A stretch of DNA of 61,727 nt, taken from positions 1 through 61,727 of the forward strand of contig CANRLN010000007.1 of the NCBI GenBank assembly GCA_947631445.1. Reading direction: 5' to 3'. A program made the position numbers and the translations under genes. Source of the DNA: an uncultured Clostridia bacterium. Lineage in GTDB: Bacteria; Bacillota; Clostridia; Oscillospirales; Ruminococcaceae. Within the stretch, counting starts at the first letter, position 1; each line of letters begins with the position of its first letter. Below the pieces are notes generated by a model. The model was given only the letters and a program-made list of their open reading frames with translations. It was not told the DNA's origin and ran no database searches. Positions 52,071-60,492 of this stretch are shown here, one piece after another.

Positions 52071-52428
52071 TTTGTGAATATTATGTAAACAGGTGTGCTT
52101 GAACTTGATGTCAACATTTGATTTTTAAGATTATTGGTGATGTGCTATGACACATAAATATTGAAAATTGATAGAAAAAAATCATCAAATTTGAGGTGTG
52201 AAAAAACGGTCGAAATTAACCCATTTCAAAAACAGCAAGCGTTTGTCCAACAAAAAGTCTTTCGGCAATTGGTATAAATTCTCTTGAACACTAGGAATTT
52301 CAATTGGTGGATAGACAATACAATCAAGTGTATGTTTTATTCTTTATAGTAATTTTTCAATTGTTATATTTCACCTCATATAATAAAATATTAATCTTGA
52401 ACTCTATTCTTACAACCATTTTTTAATG
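52071..52428. other. Non-coding stretch between the convergent blocks
   Basis: No ORF of sense is seen on either strand. Short words such as ATTTCACCTC are all that stands out. Confidence 0.45.
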
Positions 52429-52539
52429 TTAAAAATTATTATTTGTAAATATAACGATAAAACGCTTGTTCTCAGGATTGTAGTACCTCGCCCTCATGTA
52501 ATACAGTCCATTGCTGTTTGTGGCAACTCCGACTTCGTC
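52429..52539 (-). pseudogene. RHS-repeat core scrap
   Basis: The frame reads DEVGVATNSNGLYYMRARYYNPE, then NKRFIVIF, to TAA 52431. GLYYMRARYYNP...RFI is the universal ending of the RHS repeat-associated core, the segment before the variable toxin tip. The tip and the rest of the RHS shell are missing. Confidence 0.75.
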
Positions 52540-52557
52540 TTATATTATTAAAACTAC

Positions 52558-52929
52558 TTATATAGGAGCATCTGTTTTCCACATAGGAATTAATCTATCC
52601 ACATCAAATTTTAGAATATGCTTTTTAATTTCACACTCTAAATTTTCATAATTATTAACATCTCCTACATAAATATATTCACTGCAATCATTTTCATGAA
52701 CGTCCAAATCATCATCCATAAAATAATTTGGAATAGAATATATATGAAAATAAAATTTTATATTTTCTTTATTAATTGGATATTTCTTTCTGTAATTTGA
52801 TATTGAGAAAGTTCTGCCACCTATATCAATATACCCACCAACTGTGATAAATCGTCTTTCATTTTTAGCATTCGCCTCAAGTTCTGCTGACATTGTAATT
52901 CCAGAAAATAAATATTTTTTAGCATCCAT
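52558..52929 (-). CDS. Putative immunity protein of the last cassette
   Basis: About 124 residues from ATG 52929 (TTGGAG upstream). A beta-rich protein: LFSGITMSAELEANAKNERRF, ITVGGYIDIGGRTFSIS, FHIYSIPNYFMDDDLDV. It starts inside the end of the toxin remnant (52935), the order expected for toxin and immunity. No family recognised. Confidence 0.6.
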   Translation of the reverse strand: MDAKKYLFSGITMSAELEANAKNERRFITVGGYIDIGGRTFSISNYRKKYPINKENIKFYFHIYSIPNYFMDDDLDVHENDCSEYIYVGDVNNYENLECEIKKHILKFDVDRLIPMWKTDAPI

Positions 52930-52934
52930 ACCTG

Positions 52935-53255
52935 TCACACTCCAAAGAATATTCTTATAACTTTTCCACGTTTGGGATATATTTGCAAATGAGGAATTTT
53001 ACTATCTGGATTCTTATCACTATGAAACTGCAATACTCCATTACTGTCAAATTTATCATTCTAATGATATGTACCTCCTCTACTACCATAAAAGTCAGAT
53101 TCCTCTTTAGGTGACCAGCCAGATGTATTGACATATCCATCACCTTGATACATTCCCAAGAATAACTCTTCAATCGGCTTCTGCCCGTCCTCCATTGTAA
53201 TAAGCGTACCAATCACGAAACAATGCGACGTACCAAAATACTTAATATTTAGCAT
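52935..53255 (-). pseudogene. HINT N-terminus fused to a toxin tail, with a stop
   Basis: 107 codons from about 53255: CFVIGTLITMEDGQKPIEEL (HINT block A with the N-terminal Cys), then without HINT middle LGMYQGDGYVNTSGWSPKEE, GGTYH, a TAG, and NDKFDSNGVLQFHSDK...HLQIYPKRGKVIRIFFGV. An internal deletion of HINT joined its start to a toxin end. It overlaps the Imm30 gene start of the cassette above by seven bases. Confidence 0.6.
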
Positions 53256-53692
53256 AAAATTTCATCAACCTTATTACCAAAGTGTTCTGTATCCTCAATC
53301 TTTATAGAAATCAACAACTGAATTATGTCATCATAATCATTATTACAAACACTAAAAATCTCCTTGATAATCTTTCTTGAATAATCATGATTTAAAATCC
53401 TATACATAATAATTTTACACCATTCTGATGAATGCTTAAGTATATTTTGAACTCCTTTTAAAAGTTGCTCATAAGAGTTGCGGGTTGAAAGAACACTTTC
53501 AAAAAGATGAATAATTCTAAACATAGCATCAGAATCTTCAGTTTCATCGTCTAAAACCTTAATCAAACTAAAAATATCATTTTCATCAACCAAATCGCAT
53601 AAATTATCCAAAGTATTCTCAAATATTTCAAATTCTCTGTCAGTGTGCATCAACCTGTTATTATATAAAACAGATAAAAGTAACTCTTTCAT
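53249..53692 (-). CDS. Imm30-family immunity protein
   Basis: 147 residues. Imm30-type features: EIFENTLDNLCDLVDENDIF, DDETEDSDAMFRIIHLFESV, SSEWCKIIMYRILNHD. Mostly helical. GGAGGT lies in the toxin gene end, and the toxin stop overlaps its start by four bases. It should neutralise the toxin tip encoded at 53689-54534. Confidence 0.7.
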   Translation of the reverse strand: MKELLLSVLYNNRLMHTDREFEIFENTLDNLCDLVDENDIFSLIKVLDDETEDSDAMFRIIHLFESVLSTRNSYEQLLKGVQNILKHSSEWCKIIMYRILNHDYSRKIIKEIFSVCNNDYDDIIQLLISIKIEDTEHFGNKVDEILC

Positions 53693-54534
53693 TTAATACC
53701 TCCAAAAAAATTATTTCTTATAAAGTTTTGGGGATTTTTTTGTACACATTTTCCATAATCACACAATTTAGGACGTGTTTTTTTATACAAATCCTCATTA
53801 CGATATATTTGCCTCATATCCCATAAATTATGAGCCAATGCATCACGAGGAAATAATGCATAATATTCAGATTTCTCAGCATTTGTCATTCTTCTGCCAT
53901 ATGTTTTAGTTTTTCTATGTCTAACACCGATTTTTGGTTGTTCTATATTAAATGCAGTTGCATCATTTTTAGAAATACCATGACATTTCATATACTCTGC
54001 AGATGGTGCATGATGAGGTGTAATATTATCTCCAATTTTACCTGATTTAACCATTTCCTCGTAGGTTCTAAAATCACCTTCACCTAAAAGTAGTTGAGCT
54101 TTTTTATCTCCACATACATTATGCACCAAAATATTAGAATCAGTAACATAATAAGTATGGAAATCAGCAACTTCAAGGCTATAAACAAGAGTATATTGAT
54201 TTTCAGGAAGTGGCACTATTTTAACATTGTCAATTACTACTTCTTCGCCATTTGCATCACGAAGTTTATCCCCTGTTTCAAGGAATTTAGCCTTTGTCCA
54301 GCCTTGTTCTTCTACCCAGAACGGGTGTTCTTTGGTTGTTTCTATGGTTTCGCCGTCAACTGTTACATATACGAGAGTATCTTTAACATAGATATATGTA
54401 TTTAATACTTCTTTGTATGCTGTTTCTCCAGTTTCGGGGTCAGATGCAAGAACTTTGTCGCCTACTTCAACTATTTTATCATATTTTAACCATAAAGTCA
54501 AGACTTTCAAACAAAAAATTCCCATTCCACTCAA
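53689..54534 (-). CDS. Orphan HINT-toxin cassette H
   Basis: 281 residues, 5'-truncated. HINT part from about residue 20: KIVEVGDKVLASDPETGE, block B TTKEHPFWVEEQGWTKAKF, blocks F/G VYSLEVADFHTYYVTDSN and ILVHN. Toxin tip from about 145: LLLGEGDFRTYEEMVKSG, NITPHHAPSAEYMK, GVRHRKTKTYGRRM, PRDALAHNLWDMRQIY, resembling HNH-like toxins with a PHH metal motif. No good start; a terminator and promoter-like sequence lie just upstream. Over 267 bp its HINT DNA is identical to the copy at the right edge. Confidence 0.75.
   Translation of the reverse strand: MSGMGIFCLKVLTLWLKYDKIVEVGDKVLASDPETGETAYKEVLNTYIYVKDTLVYVTVDGETIETTKEHPFWVEEQGWTKAKFLETGDKLRDANGEEVVIDNVKIVPLPENQYTLVYSLEVADFHTYYVTDSNILVHNVCGDKKAQLLLGEGDFRTYEEMVKSGKIGDNITPHHAPSAEYMKCHGISKNDATAFNIEQPKIGVRHRKTKTYGRRMTNAEKSEYYALFPRDALAHNLWDMRQIYRNEDLYKKTRPKLCDYGKCVQKNPQNFIRNNFFGGIK
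54181..54447 (-). repeat. HINT DNA repeat, identical to 61461-61727
   Basis: 267 bases, compared line by line with 61461-61727 and found identical. Less similar copies occur in the cassettes at 55880-56060, 57125-57425, 58660-58900 and 60380-60470. Confidence 0.95.
54473..54501 (-). promoter_or_regulatory. Promoter-like sequence at the truncated HINT start
   Basis: Minus strand TTGACT 54501-54496, 17-base spacer, TAAAAT 54478-54473. It lies directly behind a terminator and at the point where HINT homology begins. Transcription from here would need an internal start for translation. Confidence 0.5.
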
Positions 54535-54548
54535 AAGCGGAATGGGAA
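54511..54548 (-). terminator. Terminator between cassettes G and H
   Basis: TTCCCATTCC / GGAATGGGAA stem, loop GCTTTTGAGT, followed by TTTTTTGTTTG on the minus strand. Confidence 0.85.
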
Positions 54549-54663
54549 AACTAAATTGATACGATTAATTTGGCTAAAAACAGCATTTCCAATTGCACTT
54601 TCAACTTATTTATCAGTTATTAATGCTTTTAAATGGAATTAACTAACTCACAATACATATCAT

Positions 54664-55026
54664 CTAATTTCTTATTTTTCGGTATCCGCAACCTAATAAA
54701 CTCTGCCAGAAAAAAGCATCCATTTTTTTGCAATCAACAAATGATTCCAACCCAAAATCTGCATCGTCTTTATCCATTGCCCATATGATAGTTTTATTTG
54801 ATTTAAAAAATACAGAACGCTTAATACTATTATCAATTTTTAATATAATAGATACATCCTTTAATTTCGTTCTTTTCATATTGATAACTGAAAGATCAAA
54901 CGTAACATTCAACTCGCATATTTGGTTTTTGAGAATATTTGCAAAAGCAGATATTAATTTATCATTTCCTTTAGCATCAAAAGTCATATAAATTGACATT
55001 CTATCTTGTCGTAATATTTTTATCAT
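54664..55026 (-). CDS. Hypothetical protein, second immunity-position gene of cassette G
   Basis: 120 residues: MIKILRQDRMSIYMTFD, then ILKNQICELNVTFDLS, VSIILKIDNSIKRSV, TIIWAMDKDDADFGLESF. Alternating strands and helices without a known signature. AAGGTAATAATAT lies before the ATG, six bases after the previous stop. It may be another immunity gene kept from a lost cassette. Confidence 0.5.
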   Translation of the reverse strand: MIKILRQDRMSIYMTFDAKGNDKLISAFANILKNQICELNVTFDLSVINMKRTKLKDVSIILKIDNSIKRSVFFKSNKTIIWAMDKDDADFGLESFVDCKKMDAFFWQSLLGCGYRKIRN

Positions 55027-55032
55027 ATATTA

Positions 55033-55449
55033 TTACCTTGAATAATTTATCAACCATTTTTTGGCGATACCACAGCATATTAAATAATCGTGGTGATTCT
55101 TGCATATTAAATAAGACAATTTTTCATCTGTAATGTAAAATTCATCTAAATATTCCAATTCTTCGTAGATTTTTATAAAAGAAGTAACATTATCGAAACC
55201 AAACCCAATTTTTTCGTCTTTTATCAAAACTAAAAAAGACTTATTCAATATAAAATTTGATATTAATTTATATGAATCAGCATCATATACAGAATAATCA
55301 TCACTGAAATCTTCCCAAAGCCATGTCCTATCCTTTTTAGAGTTTGTATATTTTTCTATTATTTTTTTAAAAATGTTTTCAGAATCAACTTCATAATAAT
55401 TAATGTGAAAAATTGAAGCAATTTTTTTTATTTCATTAGATATAAACAT
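55033..55449 (-). CDS. Putative immunity protein of cassette G (DUF6756-like)
   Basis: About 138 residues from ATG 55449, with AAAGGA upstream (an ATG 21 bases earlier overlaps it). Pattern: ENIFKKIIEKYTNSKKDR, TWLWEDFSDDYSVYDADSYK, KSFLVLIKDEKIGFGF, YEELEYLDEFYITDEKLSYL. W-x-W-E-D-F near the start and the E-F-Y-I-T strand resemble the DUF6756 group. It follows the Ntox47-like tip by 27 bases. Confidence 0.6.
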   Translation of the reverse strand: MFISNEIKKIASIFHINYYEVDSENIFKKIIEKYTNSKKDRTWLWEDFSDDYSVYDADSYKLISNFILNKSFLVLIKDEKIGFGFDNVTSFIKIYEELEYLDEFYITDEKLSYLICKNHHDYLICCGIAKKWLINYSR

Positions 55450-55496
55450 AATAAATCCTTTCAAATTCATATACTCTATATAAAAATATCTGTTTA

Positions 55497-56099
55497 TTAT
55501 CTATGGTAAGGAACACTATCTAAAAATATATGCACCACTTTTTTATCTTGCTTTTTTCCATATCTAAATCCAACATGTGGAACATCAGGACCATTTTTAG
55601 TATGAGCAGCATCAATACTAATTTCAGCAGTCCCTTTATTCCATTGAACAGGGTACGACTTATAATTTTCTGGATTTTTCGCCCATTTCGTTACGGCAAA
55701 ATCATCTGCTTTAATACCAGTTTTTTCAAATGCAATTTCCAAAGCATCCTTATAAGTTTTTCCTGTATTTCTAAAATCAATATCTATATCTTTCTTTTTA
55801 TATCCAGTTATTGAACCAAGTTCTGTATTAGTAGATATATTAGACTTAAGACACTCTTTTGTATTATGCACTAAAATGCTAGAATTAGCAACATAATAAG
55901 TATGGAAATCAGCAACTTCAAGGTTATAAACAAGAGTATATTGGTTTTCAGGAAGCGGCACTATTTCAACATTGTCAATAGTTATAGTATTGCCATTTGC
56001 ATCACGAAGTTTATCCCCTGTTTCAAGGAATTTAGCCTTTGTCCAGCCTTGTCTTTTAAGTGAAAATTTAACAAATTCAATATTATCAATTCCAAGACT
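55497..56099 (-). pseudogene. Orphan HINT-toxin cassette G (Ntox47-like tip)
   Basis: Open from 56099 without a start. A foreign run SLGIDNIEFVKFSLKR joins HINT at QGWTKAKFLETGDKLRDANG, then VYNLEVADFHTYYVANSS and ILVHN. Tip: SITGYKKKDIDIDFRNTGK, ALEIAFEKTGIKADDFAVTK, GPDVPHVGFRYGK, then VHIFLDSVPYHR. PHxG and H-I-x-x-D-x-V-P-x-x-R fit polymorphic toxin type 47. It could be silent until it recombines. Confidence 0.65.
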
Positions 56100-56141
56100 T
56101 TAAATAATGTCTTTCTAATATGCATTTCATTCTATAGTGTT

Positions 56142-56660
56142 TTAAATTAATCCATATTCCAATGGCTCAATTATCTCACTCCACCAGTTACTATTATCAC
56201 ATAGTATTTTAATATCTAAGTCATTAAATTGTTTTTTTATATATAAGTAAATATTTTTTTCTTGTTCTTCATTTATACAATTAGATACTTCAATAAAATA
56301 TTTTTGATATATGTATAAGCAATAAAAAAAATCTGATAGATTTTTATTCATATAACATTTATTATCAGAATTAGCTTCTATTGAAAGTAATTCTCCAGTT
56401 AATAAATCAATACATATTTCACCAACAAAATCATTTCCAATGGTTAAATATTTATTATATATAACTTTCATAGAGCGTTCACTATAAAAATTCAAATCTT
56501 CAATAATAAAAATATTATTTAAATTTGGAAGACCAAATTTATTTATAAATTCCCTGCTCTGTGTATTTCCTAAATTATTTTGAATTTCTATGCTGACTGG
56601 AAAAAAACAAATTCCAATGTTTTTGAAATATGAAATAATTTCTTCAATATTATAATACAT
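56142..56660 (-). CDS. SUKH-4 immunity protein
   Basis: 172 residues. SUKH-4 features: FINKFGLPNLNNIFIIE, IGNDFVGEICIDLLTGELLSIE, MNKNLSDFFYCLYIYQKYF, SNWWSEIIEPLEYGLI. This family pairs with YwqJ/deaminase-type toxins. AGGAG precedes the ATG. It lies downstream of the deaminase cassette and a hairpin. Confidence 0.8.
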   Translation of the reverse strand: MYYNIEEIISYFKNIGICFFPVSIEIQNNLGNTQSREFINKFGLPNLNNIFIIEDLNFYSERSMKVIYNKYLTIGNDFVGEICIDLLTGELLSIEANSDNKCYMNKNLSDFFYCLYIYQKYFIEVSNCINEEQEKNIYLYIKKQFNDLDIKILCDNSNWWSEIIEPLEYGLI

Positions 56661-56679
56661 ATTACTACTCCTATAAGAA

Positions 56680-56713
56680 TTTCCATACTATTTTGTAAAA
56701 AATAGTATGGAAA
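56680..56713 (-). terminator. Hairpin between deaminase tip and SUKH-4 gene
   Basis: TTTCCATACTATTTT-GTAA-AAAATAGTATGGAAA, 15-base perfect stem. Minus-strand 3' side is TTCTTATAGG, a weak U-run. Confidence 0.75.
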
Positions 56714-56729
56714 TTTATTATTTACAACT

Positions 56730-57428
56730 TTACTTCCAAATATTATTTACTGCTTTTCTTAATTCTTTTACACCATTTTTTCTAGATAATGCATCACCAT
56801 ATTCAAAGCTATACGAAACTTTGGCATTTAAAAAATGTTCACTAATAAACTTTCGACAACTACCATTTCTTGTAATGCATGGTTGTAATTCTGAATATAT
56901 TCTAGTTACATTTGAATAATCAATATTCATTTTTTTCAATTCATCAGCGATAATTCTTTCAGCGTGTCTTCCACCGCCACTACATTTAGTAATTGTTTTC
57001 AGTGAATCTCCACTCTTATATTCAAATACAGCTACATTTCTTGTCCCTCTAATGTCATTTGCTTTTCGATAATTAATTGCATTTTTACTTAAATCTGTTG
57101 AACCATATTTAACTTTACAATCATTATGCACCAAAATATTAGAATCAGTAACATAATAAGTATGGAAGTCTTCAACTTCAAGGTTATAAACAAGAGTATA
57201 TTGGTTTTCAGGAAGTGGCACTATTTTAACATTGTCAATAGTTATAGTATTGCCATTTGCGTCACGGAGTTTATCCCCTGTTTCAAGGAATTTAGCCTTT
57301 GTCCAGCCTTGTCCTTCTACCCAGAACGGGTGTTCCTTGGTTGTTTCTATGGTTTCTCCGTCAACTGTTACATATATGAGAGTATCTTTAACATAAGTAT
57401 ACGTTTTTAATACTTCTTTATAATTCAG
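56730..57428 (-). pseudogene. Orphan HINT-toxin cassette F (deaminase tip)
   Basis: Open from 57428 without a start: LNYKEVLKTYTYVKDTLIYV, block B TTKEHPFWVEGQGWTKAKF, RDANGNTITIDNV, then VYNLEVEDFHTYYVTDSN, ILVHN. Tip: KVKYGSTDLSKNAINYRK, VAVFEYKSGDSLKTITKC, GGGRHAERIIADELKK, IYSELQPCITRNGSCRKF. H-A-E with PC-x6-C marks a nucleic-acid deaminase fold toxin of the YwqJ/SCP1.201 kind. Confidence 0.75.
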
Positions 57429-57484
57429 TTATTCTCTTATGTTATGCTTTTTTTAACCCTTGTCTTACGATTTTTTCCATTATA

Positions 57485-57889
57485 TTAATCAACTTCATAC
57501 CTTTTATACTTTTCGTTGTAAATTAATGGTTTAACATTTTGTATGCGAGCCGCTCCAAAATTAAATTCAATTACATTAAAACTTGAATCTCTAATTTCTA
57601 CACCAAATTCTTGCTGACATTGTTGAATTGAAAATTTTTGTATATTAAACTTCTTACTTTCTATTTGCAAATAAAGTTTTTTTACAAATGCAAAGTCAAT
57701 TTTTACATAAACCTTATCCCAATGTTTCCATCTTTTTGGAGGATTAATCACCTTACTATTTACAACAAAGTCTATATATATACTACCATTAAGTGGTTCA
57801 CTTCTTATGTATTCTATAGACGCCTCCATAAAATTAAAATCATTCCCAAATATATTAGTTAAAACACACCAATTAACAATTCCATTCAT
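57485..57889 (-). CDS. Imm50-family immunity protein
   Basis: About 134 residues from ATG 57889. Imm50 features: VLTNIFGNDFNFMEASIEYI, LNGSIYIDFVVNSKVINPPKRW, VYVKIDFAFVKKLYLQIES, VIEFNFGAARIQNVKPL. Beta-rich. It is downstream of cassette D and a hairpin, separated from the toxin stop by a 350-base gap. Confidence 0.7.
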   Translation of the reverse strand: MNGIVNWCVLTNIFGNDFNFMEASIEYIRSEPLNGSIYIDFVVNSKVINPPKRWKHWDKVYVKIDFAFVKKLYLQIESKKFNIQKFSIQQCQQEFGVEIRDSSFNVIEFNFGAARIQNVKPLIYNEKYKRYEVD

Positions 57890-57909
57890 ACTCAAACCCG
57901 CTTTCTAAC

Positions 57910-57931
57910 ACACACATATATATGTGTGTGG
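57910..57931. repeat. 22-base perfect palindrome
   Basis: CACACACATATATATGTGTGTG, upstream of the Imm50 gene. It may form a hairpin or cruciform, or be a regulator site. Confidence 0.7.
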
Positions 57932-58238
57932 AAACTTATAAATTTACTTTTCAAAATTTTGCTTGAATAGAACAAGCACAATTACTTCTATTTTTAATTA
58001 TTAGGATTTTTGAAGTAACTATATTTAAGGTAGATCTGCAAAATAGAAATATAAACTAAAGTTATTACTCAACAATAGCACACATAAATCATCAAATACG
58101 TTTAGAACCTGTTCAATTTATACTTCTTGTGATATTAAAAAAATCTACCAAAGGGCGAAACCGAAAAATATTCCTCCAAAAAAGTAACTATATTCTTTTA
58201 TTTAATGAAATTTGCAGATTAATTAAAAATTTATATAC
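57932..58238. other. Non-coding stretch between cassette D toxin and Imm50
   Basis: No ORF of sense; only the palindrome next to it. This is the largest gap inside the array. Confidence 0.5.
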
Positions 58239-58937
58239 CTATTTCAAATCAAATTTGTATTTTGATTTGAAAATGTAATGTTCTGGTATTCCTTGGACAC
58301 CACCCGTACGAATATTGGTTTCAGGTCTTACATTAAAATGGCTAGGTTGATTTCCTATGCCATTAGGGTAATAATGTCCATATGAATGTTCTTGAACAAT
58401 TACATTATTTATAACATTTCCTTGACCATCTTTTAAACCCAATCCATGTACATTGTATGTTAACTCTCTAGACATCATAAATTGACCATTCTTTTTTAAA
58501 ATTTTATTACCTGCTCCATCTTCAAAAAAAACCATTTTTTGAGATATAGGAGACTGTGATTTTGGTATTCCTAAATCTTTTTTTATCTTATTTAAAGTTT
58601 CTTTTCTACTTGGAAGTTTTTCACTACCGCATACATTATGCACTAAAATGCTAGAATCAGCAACTTCAAAATTATATACAAATGTATACTTGTTTTCAGG
58701 CAGTTTAACTATTTCAACATTGTCAATAGTTATAGTATTGCCATTCGCATCACGAAGTTTATCCCCCGTTTCAAGGAATTTAGCCTTTGTCCAGCCTTGT
58801 CCTTCTACCCAGAACGGGTGTTCCTTGGTTGTTTCTATGGTTTCACCATCAACTGTTACATATACGAGAGTATCTTTAACATAAGTATATGTCTTTAATA
58901 CTTACTTATATGTAACTTCTCTTGTTTCAATATTGTA
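58239..58937 (-). pseudogene. Orphan HINT-toxin cassette D, with stop and internal HINT deletion
   Basis: Reads NIETREVTYK, TAA at 58904-58902, VLKTYTYVKDTLVYVTVDG, TTKEHPFWVEGQGW, RDANGNTITIDNVEIVKLP, then VYNFEVADSSILVHN, in which FHTYYVAD is missing, evidently by recombination between two GTTGCTGAT words. Tip: KLPSRKETLNKIKKDLGI, MVFFEDGAGNKILKKNG, ELTYNVHGLGLKDGQGN, EHSYGHYYPNGIG, QPSHFNVRPETNIRTGGVQG, HYIFK. It resembles HNH/EndoVII-type toxins with an H-S-Y-G-H motif. Confidence 0.7.
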
Positions 58938-58941
58938 CTAA

Positions 58942-59139
58942 CTATAAGTTTATTGGTTTATATGTCAGTGCAATTTCAACAATCTCTTCAGGAGTTTTTT
59001 CACTCCAAAAAATTAAATCTGTAATTTCAGGATAAACAATATTTTTTTCCAACTGAATAATCATATTATCAATTTCTTCTTCCGTGCCTTCACAATTCTT
59101 AATCTTTCTAACAAGTTCAATTAACTCTTGTGTACTCAT
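58942..59139 (-). CDS. Colicin-immunity-like protein (Im-type)
   Basis: 65 residues: MSTQELIELVRKIKNCEGTE, EEIDNMIIQLEKNIVYPEI, TDLIFWSEKTPEEIVEIALTYKPINL. The E-E-I-D-x4-L...YP-x-I-T-D-L-I-F-W pattern and S/T-P-E-E-I-V match the Im7/Im9-like group that blocks DNase colicins. GTGGAGG precedes the ATG. The HNH tail at 59117 ends inside it. Confidence 0.8.
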   Translation of the reverse strand: MSTQELIELVRKIKNCEGTEEEIDNMIIQLEKNIVYPEITDLIFWSEKTPEEIVEIALTYKPINL

Positions 59140-59297
59140 GTAAGACCTCCACTAATAACCAAAGTGATATAAAATCCATATGATACCTCGGTGTTACAAT
59201 TACAATATTGTTTAAATCATATACAGCACCACCTGCGTGAGTATGTGTCTTACTGGCAAAGAATTTGATTTTACTACTGATATTTAGTAATCAAAAA
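59117..59297 (-). pseudogene. Tail of a colicin/pyocin-type HNH nuclease (cassette C)
   Basis: Frame open from 59297: LLNISSKIKFFASKTHTHAGG, AVYDLNNIVIVTPRYHMDFI, to TGA 59119. H-x-G-G-A-V-Y-D-L-x-N-I-x-I-x-T-P-x-x-H is the HNH nuclease end. It lacks HINT and the toxin N-terminus. The stop overlaps the Im-like gene start by 23 bases. Confidence 0.7.
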
Positions 59298-59321
59298 ATT
59301 ACATATTGATATAATTTCTTA

Positions 59322-59903
59322 TTATTCATAACAATTAAATTCTTCATTTAATCTGTCAAACCTAAGCAGATTTTCTATAATTTCTTCTACTTCATAACAA
59401 TCAAGTAAAGCCATATACTCATATCCGCAACCATCATCAACTTTTTTCAATGGTCTATTTAGAAGTTGCTTTAGTTGTTCAATATATTCAGATTTGAAAT
59501 AAGGACTAAAAGCAATTATGTAACCTTCAATCAATTTATGAGCTGTTGAAAGTGTTATAGTATCATCAACACCTCCATCAGAAAATTCTTCCTCATTAGC
59601 GAATTCTATGATTTTCCTAAATATTGCTGAACAAATATCCGCAGCATAAAAAACACTTTCTCCGTCATCATGATTACACATAACAACATATTCCAACTGC
59701 TGATTATCCTCAACATACCAACCAAATACATCACCTCCAGAAGTTGAAGCAAAAGGCATTACCATTTTCATTTCATCATATATTTCCTTATGATAATATT
59801 CGAGTTTATCTTTCGAAAAAAATTCTATGTTACTAATCCATTGATATTTTTTCGATATAGGATTAATTATTCCGCTTTCATACAAACTACTATAAATATT
59901 CAT
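59322..59903 (-). CDS. SUKH-like immunity protein of cassette B
   Basis: 193 residues: ISKKYQWISNIEFFSKDKL, MVMPFASTSGGDVFGWYVED, VVMCNHDDGESVFYAADIC, ITLSTAHKLIEGYIIAFSPYF. The F-A-S-T-S-G-G-D-x-F-G-W-Y pattern with C-N-H-D resembles SMI1/KNR4 proteins. GGAGG precedes the ATG. It follows cassette B and a hairpin. Confidence 0.65.
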   Translation of the reverse strand: MNIYSSLYESGIINPISKKYQWISNIEFFSKDKLEYYHKEIYDEMKMVMPFASTSGGDVFGWYVEDNQQLEYVVMCNHDDGESVFYAADICSAIFRKIIEFANEEEFSDGGVDDTITLSTAHKLIEGYIIAFSPYFKSEYIEQLKQLLNRPLKKVDDGCGYEYMALLDCYEVEEIIENLLRFDRLNEEFNCYE

Positions 59904-59947
59904 AAGTTTCCTCCAATAATTAAATTCATAATATTTAAGATGCTATA

Positions 59948-59985
59948 CTTTATACACACATCAATTTTCTAATGTGTGTATAAAG
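59948..59985 (-). terminator. Hairpin between cassette B toxin and immunity gene
   Basis: CTTTATACACACAT / ATGTGTGTATAAAG, 14-base perfect stem with a ten-base loop. No strong U-run follows on the minus strand. Confidence 0.65.
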
Positions 59986-60006
59986 CTATTATTTTAATAA
60001 ACTTTG

Positions 60007-60492
60007 CTATAAATATTTTCTTGCAAACTTGGCAGTTTCCCTAATTAATTTTGAAATCCTGCTTATAGGAACATTGGCCTGCTTTAATATATTGATATTA
60101 TCAATCATATTTTGTTCCCATGTTACATTAAGATGACAAGATTCGTCAAACATTCCTGCTTCTCTTTGTAATTCAGTTACCCTCTTATGTTGTGCTTCTG
60201 TTAATCCTATTGAGGGATTTTTTCTAGATATTCCTTGATTTCGTTTCTTAATATATCCATTATTCTTTAACCAACTATTCTGTAACAATTCATGACCATC
60301 AATACCATCCCCAATCTCTCGTTTTTTATTAAAGTTGGAATATTTATCTATGTCATATTCACATTTATTATGAACAAGAATATAAGAATCAGCAACATAA
60401 TAAGTATGGAAATCAGCAACTTCAAAATTATATACAAATGTATACTTGTTTTCAGGCAGTGGAACAATATCAAAATCATTTGAACACTTATT
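60007..60492 (-). pseudogene. Orphan HINT-toxin cassette B
   Basis: Open from 60492, starting right behind the SUKH-1 stop, no start codon: DFDIVPLPENKYTFVYNFEV, ADFHTYYVADSYILVHN, then KCEYDIDKYSNFNKK, IDGHELLQNSWLKNNGYIKK, NPSIGLTEAQHKRVTELQRE, ISKLIRETAKFARKYL. Only the last HINT blocks remain. The tip is about 115 residues; G-H-E...N-P-S-I-x-L...H suggests a nuclease of the HNH/EndoVII kind, not certain. Confidence 0.6.
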
